Both the position numbers and the translations under genes were made by a program. Shown piece after piece: positions 56,894-64,000 of a DNA stretch of 64,000 nucleotides; position 1 is the first letter of the stretch; every line of letters begins with the position of its first letter. Source of the stretch: Talinum fruticosum (taxonomy: Eukaryota; Streptophyta; Magnoliopsida; Caryophyllales; Talinaceae); NCBI GenBank assembly GCA_021018815.1, contig JAITYX010000041.1, forward strand, positions 4,898,001-4,962,000, given 5' to 3'. Below the pieces are notes generated by a model that saw only the letters and a program-made list of their open reading frames with translations, was not told the DNA's origin and ran no database searches.

Positions 56894-57178
56894 ATAATAT
56901 GCCAAGCTGATTTGAAAAATCACTTCCAAAGCCATCGGGTCCCGGACTTTTGTTCTTATCAATTGAAAACATGACAACATTTACCTCTTATGTTGTGAAT
57001 GACTAGATTAGGTTAAGTTGTTGTTCTATGTTTAACACAGGATCCATCTGAATTTTCGGATCGTTCACAACAAAGTTTGCAGGTGATGTAGTTCCTAGCA
57101 TGTCTTTATAATAGTTTAGAAAGATATCTTGTATTTCTTATTGATCTTGTCTAATCACCCCTTTTCATCCTCCACAAC
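56894..57178 (-). pseudogene. LINE-1 reverse transcriptase, N-terminal part
   Basis: On the minus strand it reads from VEDEKGVI and FLNYYKDMLGT to DKNKSPGPDGFGSDF (about 56955-56910), the conserved start of plant LINE reverse transcriptases (N.APG.DG). It is cut by the T1 solo LTR. Confidence 0.75.
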
Positions 57179-57860
57179 TAGGGTTGGCAATCCTCGCCCT
57201 GTCGGGGCCCCGCCCTAAATCGGGAAAAATCCTCGCCCTAACGGGGAGCGGGGCTAGGACGAGACATAAATTTGTCCCCGATCGAAGACGGGGCAGCCCG
57301 AGGGAAATCCTGGCCCGGTTCCTCGCCCTGTCCCCGTTTATTTTTGAATTTTTTAAAATTAAAACTAAGGGGTAAGTTAGTAATATCACCTCTCATAAAC
57401 CCTAATTATAAATGCTAAGCCTTCCTACTCTCTTCTCTCTCCTTAGTCCTCTCCCTCCCAATCTTCTTATCTCTCTCTCTCTCTTCTTCCCCCCTCTCGC
57501 AGACCAAATGATGTCTCCTCAATCTTCATGTCTCTTACTCGTATGCAAGTAATTCTCTGTCTCTCTCTCTCTCTCTCTCACATCTCGCTTAGTTGGCTGT
57601 CTCCTTAACCCACCGCGGCGAACGCCACACTAATTAAAGAAGCCTCCTTGTTTTCTTGGCTCTCATCTAGAATTTTCATTCTTTGTTCTTGTTTGCCTCT
57701 CACATCTGATTTTTCTTGCATGCCTCTCAAATTTGGGCTCTTTAATTTATGGGTTTTGAAATTCGACTTTGGGGAAACGGGGCCCGAGCAAGGAATCATA
57801 AAACCCTCCTCGACAGTAGAGGCGGGGCGGGGAGGTATCCCCCGGCCCCAACCCACCCTA
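57179..57860. mobile_element. GC-rich hAT-like insertion in LINE-1
   Basis: The left end TAGGGTTGGCAATCCTCGCC and right end (reverse complement TAGGGTGGGTTGGGGCCGG) are similar, with GCCCCGCCC/GGGGCGGGG-rich subterminal parts and a CT-rich centre. LINE homology stops and resumes at its borders. No 8-bp duplication could be matched. Confidence 0.5.
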
Positions 57861-58990
57861 TTGTCTATCCTATCCATAACTATAATAGTGTTCATGTAGT
57901 TCCTTTTCTTGATGGAGTCATAAAAACATTTGGAATTCCGATCACCATCGAAAACCCATTTTTCTTGTGTTTACGTCGTAAGAATGTCATTTCGAGGCCA
58001 CTCTATTTGCGAAATATGTCAATGTCTCCCTCTCCTTGAGTTAGAGATCAATATTGAAAGGATTTTCTTGAAGTTGTAGCTTATGTAGAGTATCTCTACT
58101 TTGTTGCACCTATTTTCCAATATGTTGAATTCCTCTCCATTGAGTCTCCCGAACTTGCTCTGCAACCTCGAGCCATTTTGTCGACTTTGGGACATCTTTC
58201 CCAATTCTGTTCACTAGGTCCTCAAAATTCTTTGAAGTACTCCACATGTTGAATTAGTAGAACCCGCCCCTTTTTAGTGATAGTTTGGCCAGTTAGTCTC
58301 ACAAAGATTGGAGTGTGGTCACATACATCTTGTGATAGGAATTGCACTCGGGATCAACCCATATTTATCTATCCAAGCAACGTTACCCAAAGTTCTATAA
58401 ATTTTAGAATAGATCCTTCTTCCATCAACATGGTTATTACACCATGTGTATCTCTCGCCTAGTCCACTTAAGTTCCCCCAAATCACACCTATCCAAACAA
58501 TTAGACAAATCCCTGTAATCGGCAGGGAGTCCTCCAATCCTATCTTCAGTATTTAAGACATTATTAAAGTCTCCTAAAACTAGTCAAGGCTCAAGAGTAG
58601 CCATATTGATAAAGAAGTCCAAAAATTACTTCTCTTATCATCATCATTAGAACCATACACAAAAGTACTATAAACTTTGTGGCTAACCATAATGATAGCT
58701 TCACAAGTGTATAAATTGTAAATCCATTCCCAAGATATCTAGATCAACCAAAATTTTTGTTCCAAAAGATCCAAACTCTACCTCTTAGACATGTGCTATT
58801 GTTGTTTGTTGAACCCTAATCTTGACAAAGGTTATTATGCACCTTTGTAGTGTTTCCCTCTCTAACTTTGGTTTCCAACAACCCTCATATGTATGCTATT
58901 TTATTTCTGCAAAAGTTGCTTTTGCTTTCTGCTTATTAGCATTATTTAACCCTCTAACATTCCAAGTAACAATGTTATCCATAGCTAATA
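57861..58990 (-). pseudogene. LINE-1 endonuclease domain
   Basis: Starts MDNIVTWNVRGLNNANKQ (58980-58920), the first strand of the APE-type endonuclease, and continues with LGERYTWCNNHVDGRRIYSK (about 58455-58400). The stretch before 57861 (EMTFLRRKHKKNG; KKRNYMNTIIVMDRID) leads to reverse transcriptase. Stops occur between about 58900 and 58540. The enzyme would nick target DNA for target-primed reverse transcription. Confidence 0.75.
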
Positions 58991-60140
58991 GGGAATCCTC
59001 AACTACTATAACCCCATTTCCGGACATTCTCCCCTCTAGTCCTATTATTTGTATATAAGAGTTTTGAGGTGTAGCTACTACATTAGGTACAACTTCAGAT
59101 TCTATTACAGGAATATGATTCTCAATAGGCTCGATCTGTGTCTTCTCCGTTGGTCGTATGGTCATCCTAACCCTCCACACCCATGTGTCTTGCTTCTTTT
59201 TGAATTGTTCCTCATTGTGGCCATATCCCTTGTAGTTTCCATTCAAAAACAACTTGTTGTTCAAGCAGTAGCCCATATTCATTCTTAAAAAGACCTTGTC
59301 CAATAGCTTGTCCGATATCTTTACCTCAATTAGTATCCTTGCATAACCGGCTCTCGTTTGAGCTTCGAGTAATCCTATTAGTTATGGTAGGAACACCAAT
59401 AAGACTGCCAATCTTGCTCAAAGATGTAAGGCTCCAAGCACTTTAAATCCAACCCAAGCAATTGTATCCATAATGCACAGTTTGGATTTCATCTTTAAAG
59501 CTAACAAAATCTAGGCACCAAGGTTTCATTAACAAGGGCTTGTTATTAAAATGATAGAAACCGCATTGTAGAACATGGTCTTTGCTTTCAATATTGTCAA
59601 ATCAAATAAGAAAAATTTCATTCTCTAATAGAACAATTTTCTCAATAGCAAATTTTCCCCAAAATTCGTTCTAGGAATCCTTTCATGATGACAAAGGGGG
59701 GTAACACCCAAGACAAAACAAATTAAGGAAGATTTCCAAGTATACAATTTCCTGTTCCACATCTCGTTGCCATAATTTTCCCTATCAACTTACTCGTCAA
59801 TTTGCTCTAGGTGTACAAAACAAAATTTCGATCCAACATTTGGTAGGTTGTTGATAACAAAGTCGTCTCGGAAAATTTCTTGCTTTCAAGCAATCTTCAT
59901 AGAGTTTGGAGTTACCTCCTACTGTGGGGACACAACTTTTTCAAAATTAAGGGTACCAGATTTATCGAATTTAAGGTTTCATCCGGTTCGGTGTAAGCTA
60001 AACTTCTATCACCCAGGTTTATGCTTTGTTTTTTTATTGTGTCGTCGCATTCCGATGCCCTCGAGCCTCGAGATTTGGCCTTTCTTGCCATGGCGATGGT
60101 GAAACGATTATCGTTCGACTTTTTCTCACCGAGAGAAACC
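58991..60140 (-). pseudogene. LINE-1 ORF1 (DUF4283 and zinc knuckle)
   Basis: The frame starts at 60140 (MVSLGEKKSND) with a basic MARKAKSRGSRASE at 60090-60050. From about 59640 to 59380, CGFYHFNNKPLLMKPWCLDF and WSLTSLSKIGSLIGVPTITN give the DUF4283 domain common in plant LINE ORF1. GNYKGYGHNEEQFKKK (about 59235) is a CCHC knuckle with Cys replaced. The 58896-59303 frame passes without a stop into the endonuclease. Several stops lie between 59910 and 59310. Confidence 0.75.
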
Positions 60141-61113
60141 ATTTTATCTCATTTTAGGTTGGTCCATTATTTGCATTTTTCGAGTTATTTTTCTTTAGAG
60201 GTCGAGTTCATTATTTCCTTTCCCATTCTTAGTCAAAAATAAAAAGCGGACAAAATTCGGGCCCACCCCGTCCTTCTTGAGTCGGGTCCTCGCTGTTGAG
60301 ACCCATTTCTTTTGTTAGTCAGTTTGGGTCCATTCTAATTTCTGCATTTGTTTTTCATTTAACCAAATAAAATGATCTCATTTTAAGTGAATCTTTTTCC
60401 TTTTCGTATTAGCCAAATAAAATTCATCGTATTTTATGTGAGTTCTTTTTTATTTTTGTATTAGCAAAATAAAATTCATCTCATTTTAGGTGAGTCATTT
60501 TTCATTTTTTGCATTAGCCAAATAAAATTCATCTCATTTTAGGTAAGTTCTTTTTCATTTTTTTTAACCAAATTAAAACTTCATCTCAATTAATGTGAAT
60601 CCATTCATTTCTTGCATTAGCCAAATAAAAATTGATCTCAATTAAGGTGAGTCCATTTATTTCATTAGTTAAATAAAATTCACTTCAGTTAAAGTGAGTT
60701 CATTTTTGCATTTATTTCTTACTTTGGTCATTCCATTTTTTCATGCTTAGCCAAAATTAAAAATGCATTCATCTTTAAAGATTATCTTTTTATATTTCAG
60801 TTGGTCCACATTTTTATGTGCATCCAAATATAAGAGCATATCATTTTCTTTTCTTGGGGGTCAATTATATTCTCAGGTAAGCACTTAAGCCCCATCTCCC
60901 GTAAAATTTTCCACGAGCCAATTTTGAGCACTTATTCTTTTGGGATACAAGTATAGGGAATCCTACCGAAATTTGAAATCCCGACACGAAGTAGTTAGGG
61001 AATAAGAAGTCTACTTTAACACCGTCACGTATCACACCAATATGTCCAACACCTTTACCGGCAACGCTGGTACGTAGCCCATGTATAACACGAAAGTGCA
61101 ACCCTCCTCCAAA
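60141..61113 (+). mobile_element. Second Ty3 element, leader part 2
   Basis: Resumes with TTAGGTTGGTCCATTATTTGC, matching the reverse complement of about 19270-19200. It carries a tandem array of about 60-bp units (60340-60850; CCAAATAAAATTCATCTC) related to 18480-19345. From 60870 to 61075 it mirrors 18130-18400. It ends at the gag ATG. Confidence 0.75.
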
Positions 61114-61235
61114 ATGGCCGATAAACCAAAGCAAACTCTCATCATGACCTTGTTCAAAGAGTCTCGTTGTCAAAAGAAGCTAAGATTGAGGCCTAAAATA
61201 AAAAGAATGGGTCAATATCTGAAACCCTTGATCTT
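61114..61235 (+). pseudogene. Second Ty3 element gag, N-terminal piece
   Basis: ATG 61114 begins MADKPKQTLIMTLFKES, the counterpart of MANQAKQTPIMTLFKEY in the minus-strand element. Homology continues to about CTGAAACCCTTGATC at 61230 and is then cut by LINE-2. It resumes at 63206. Confidence 0.7.
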
Positions 61236-63205
61236 ATACTCCAAACCCTTGATCTTAGGCCAATTTCCTGCTGTAATACCATATAAAAGTCCATCTCCAA
61301 AATCATATGTGCAAGGATGAAAGAAATTTTACCTACACTCGATTAGTCCAAGCCAAAGTGCCTTTGTTGCTGGTAGAGAATTAGTGCATAATGTGCTACT
61401 ATGTCAAGAATTGCTCAAAGGCTACAAAAGGAAACATATTAGCCCGAGATGCGTCCTCAAAGTGGATCTAAGGAAAGCATATGACTTCATCCACTGGGAT
61501 TTTGTTGAAGAGGTTCTGAATGGTTTCTGTTTCCCCAATATTGCTAAGAAGTGGATTGTGGCTCGTGTAACTAGCCCATCCTTCTCAATATGCATGAATG
61601 GGGGAATTTTGGGCATTTTAAAGGGGGAAAAGGACTCGAGACAAGGAGACCTTGTTTCACCACTACTATTTGTCCTAACAATGGAGTACTTCTCAAGGCA
61701 ACTTCAGGATGTCTGTAGAAAGGGCTTGATCCACTATCACCTAGGGTGTAAAAGCTTGAAAGTATGCCACTCATCCTTTGCCGATGACCTAGTGGTCTTC
61801 ACGTAAACCAAATCATCGACCACTGCAAGCCATTAAAATAGTTTTCCAACAATTCTCTCGAGATATCGGATCTGTATATTAATGAGAACAAATCCCAAAT
61901 ATATGTGGGTGGCATCAAAGCTGAGATAGAGAGGGACAATGTGCAATGCTCAGAGCTTTCAGCTAGGGACCCTACCTCTTAAATACTTAGGAGTGTCTCG
62001 TTATGACATCTAGACCGAATGCCACTGATTGCCAAATGCTACTTGACAAAATGACAAAGAGAATCGGAATGTGGAAAAGTAGGAATCTGTCCTATGCAGC
62101 TAGATGCACATTGATAAATTCAGTCTTGATGGGGGTTTGTTCATTCTAGGCAACTGTGTTCATATTACCTCAGTCGTAATAAAGAAAGTGGAACAATTGT
62201 GTAGGAACTTCTTATGGAGCTCTAGCAATGAGTACAAAAGAGTGCCTCTAGTGGCGTGGGAAACAGTTTACACAACTAAAGCTTGTGGAGGGTTGGGCTT
62301 CAAAGACATACGGAAATGGAATAAAGCCTTAGTTGCGAAGCTATTGTGGGCAATTTCATGCAAAAAGATATTCTATGGGTAAAGTGGATCAATGCTCACT
62401 CCCTGAAACACCAAGGAATATAGGAGTATCAACAAGGAATGAATGCCTCGCTGGTACTGGAGGAAGGTTTGTCAAATACGAGAAAAAGTCGGACCATGGA
62501 TGTAGACAGGAGATACTCGGGCAAAAACTTGAAGCAACTGAAATTTATAAATGGTTACTTGGGGACATACCAAAGCTGAAATGGTGTCAGTATACATCGG
62601 ATAATATCATTCCAAAGCACGTAATTATTCTATGGCCGATATTGCAAAACAAACCACCTACAAGGCAAAGACTCGAGAAATCAAACCCCATCGGGTCCTT
62701 TGTCTGTGGTATTTGTGGTGAGGAAACCGAAACCTTAGAACACTTATTCTATGAATGCAAACATGCAACGGAAGTCGAATGATGGTGTTTAAATGGATCC
62801 AAAACACACGTAACCCAAAATCCTTGTCAAATTGGCACAAATGGCTGCAGAGAACAAAGAGGAAAGGTGTATATGGAAGAATACCGAAGGCTGTAAGTGC
62901 TACCATCATGTACTAAGTTTGGAGACATAGAAACGAAGCTATTCACTAGCGGAAGACGCCCGATCCAGAATGATCATTTAAGTTCATCCAGGACACAATC
63001 AAGAACAGATGCAACTTCTTAGCTATGCACAAGCCTAAGTACAAAGCTTGGGATCTATGGTGTTGCTAAAAACTGTACCCTTGAGATTTAAGGGTGAAGG
63101 AAACCCTTCCTAGAAGGTGGCTTTTCTCCTTAAATACTCTCCTTATGTATTTACCTATCAAGGTAATTTGGTTAATGAATGAAGTGATTGCCTTTGTTAA
63201 AAAAA
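61236..63205 (+). mobile_element. LINE-2: 5'-truncated plant L1-type element
   Basis: Begins inside reverse transcriptase and runs through the zf-RVT domain to a 3' end near GTTAAAAAAAATGC (about 63196-63210). 5' truncation is usual for LINEs. It splits gag of the second Ty3 element, with homology to 17990-18109 on its left and to 17770-17960 on its right. Confidence 0.8.
61330..63070 (+). pseudogene. LINE-2 ORF2 fragment (reverse transcriptase, zf-RVT)
   Basis: 61384-61806 is open and reads SQSAFVAGRELVHNVL (just upstream), CVLKVDLRKAYDFIHWDF, DSRQGDLVSPLLFVLTMEYF and SFADDLVVFT, so the FADD catalytic motif is intact. A stop follows at 61804. Later pieces are LINSVLMGV-like sequence (about 62115), WETVYTTKACGGLGFKDIRK (62262-62322) and zf-RVT (62640-62770: PTRQRLEKSNPIGSFVC, CGEETETLEHLFYECKHATE). 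Several frame changes separate them. It lacks the endonuclease and the start of reverse transcriptase. Confidence 0.88.
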
Positions 63206-64000
63206 ATGCTAATAAAGCAAGAAAAAGGGAGAGGAAGAAGACCATCAACCTGAACCTCAACCCAAGCCTCATTCTCGATTCACGATTAGATCGAAAAGGG
63301 AAGATGTTGTGTGAATCTTAGACGTTCAATGACTATTACTTAGCCCAGTGGATTCAGTTCAATCCCTAAAGACAAGTTGCTCTCAAAATTCACCATGCCC
63401 GACATCAAATTCCACAGAGTGAAAACCCTCACCACCATGCGAGGAAATTTGTAAGGGCAATGACTCTAAAAAATATAGTAGAGGACACATACCATGTCAT
63501 CTTTCCATGGACGTTTGACAAAGACGTCATGAAAGGTCACAAGCCGGCGGGATCTTTGTTAGGAGTTCTTACACCAATACTCCTATAATACTCGATTTAC
63601 TAGTCACTCTTCAAGACATAGAGCTGATCAAGCAAGGAGACAAGGAGAGCTTCCCGACTTCCTTACTTATTGGAGGGCAAAGGCCACCCACATGATAGAT
63701 CGATCGTGTGAAACAGAGTTAGGTTAGACTTATCATAAAAAACGAAACCTACATACCATCAACGCTTGAAGTTCTTGCCTTTCAAGGACTTTAAAACACT
63801 CCGAGATGGTGGCATGCTTATAGAAGAGGAGCAGAAATCTACAAAAGCTATGACCAATTAGGAGATCATCCAATGAGCCCATCACTCATCAATGATGCCA
63901 ATAAAGTGTGCAATTCTTGGTTTCATATCCATCTTAATTTCCGTTATAGGGGATACGTAGGAATAATCCTAATCTTGTTCTAGTTTCCAAATTCAAATTC
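63206..64000 (+). pseudogene. Second Ty3 element gag, continuation to window end
   Basis: Mirrors 17350-17960 of the minus-strand element: Asn/Leu/Pro-rich NLNPSLI (63255), MPDIKFHRVKTLTTM (about 63395), VRAMTLKNIVEDTYHVIFPW (63448-63507), then LPDFLTYWRAKATHMIDRSC (63654-63713). In-frame stops and shifts break it. It would be Gag. Any pol lies outside the window. Confidence 0.75.

Larger units (their letters stand above)
50143..60140 (-). mobile_element. LINE-1: plant L1-type retrotransposon, split by three insertions
   Basis: On the minus strand the order is: ORF1 start (60140), DUF4283-type domain, zinc knuckle, endonuclease, reverse transcriptase, zf-RVT region, and a 3' end at a (TG)n run (50154-50199). 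It is interrupted by 57179-57860, 54942-56893 and 51540-54486, and continues in register on either side of each. The LINE part alone is about 4.4 kb, so it also has deletions. The right border is at or just upstream of the ORF1 ATG, suggesting 5' truncation. It sits inside the leader of the second Ty3 element. Confidence 0.82.

Overview
This window is nuclear DNA of a flowering plant. It has one intron-bearing host gene and a dense nest of plant transposable elements: Sirevirus-type Ty1/copia, Tat/Ogre-like Ty3, plant L1-type LINEs, hAT-like elements, CACTA, Helitrons and MITEs. The species cannot be named from the sequence. There are no bacterial-style operons, CRISPR arrays or rRNA genes.

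Layout. 1-22691: copies of one Ty3-type LTR (about 1.95 kb, called T1 here) in several orientations. One copy carries a 10.9-kb Sirevirus (3946-14844) with a perfect 5-bp target duplication; another bounds a gag-only Ty3 internal region read on the minus strand (15558-19903). 22692-29770: degenerate repeats, a hAT-like element, an unrecognised ORF, a copia pol fragment cut by a 1.1-kb inverted-terminal element, and a LINE 3' remnant. 30074-40077: the host gene, an organellar peptidyl-tRNA hydrolase with eight exons (816 bp, 271 aa) spread over 10 kb. Its introns hold a 521-bp foldback element, a hAT-like element and a 2.64-kb CACTA element carrying a receptor-kinase fragment; the CACTA end lies 30 bp before the last exon. 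40078-46238: AT-rich intergenic DNA with two copies of one MITE and two abutting Helitron-like elements. 46239-64000: a nest of about four layers. A family-2 LTR copy is interrupted by a hAT element with perfect 8-bp duplications and is followed by a second Ty3 element (plus strand, 5' LTR at 48192). That element is split by LINE-1 (minus, 50143-60140) and LINE-2 (plus, about 61236-63205). LINE-1 is itself split by a 2.9-kb solo-LTR-like element (duplication GAGCT), a T1 solo LTR (duplication ATAAT) and a GC-rich hAT-like insertion.

Only the peptidyl-tRNA hydrolase looks like an intact functional gene. All mobile-element reading frames seen here are broken. The boundaries allow the order of insertions to be read. 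Many of the breaks in the Sirevirus are single-base indels next to CG dinucleotides, which may partly reflect sequencing consensus error rather than decay.
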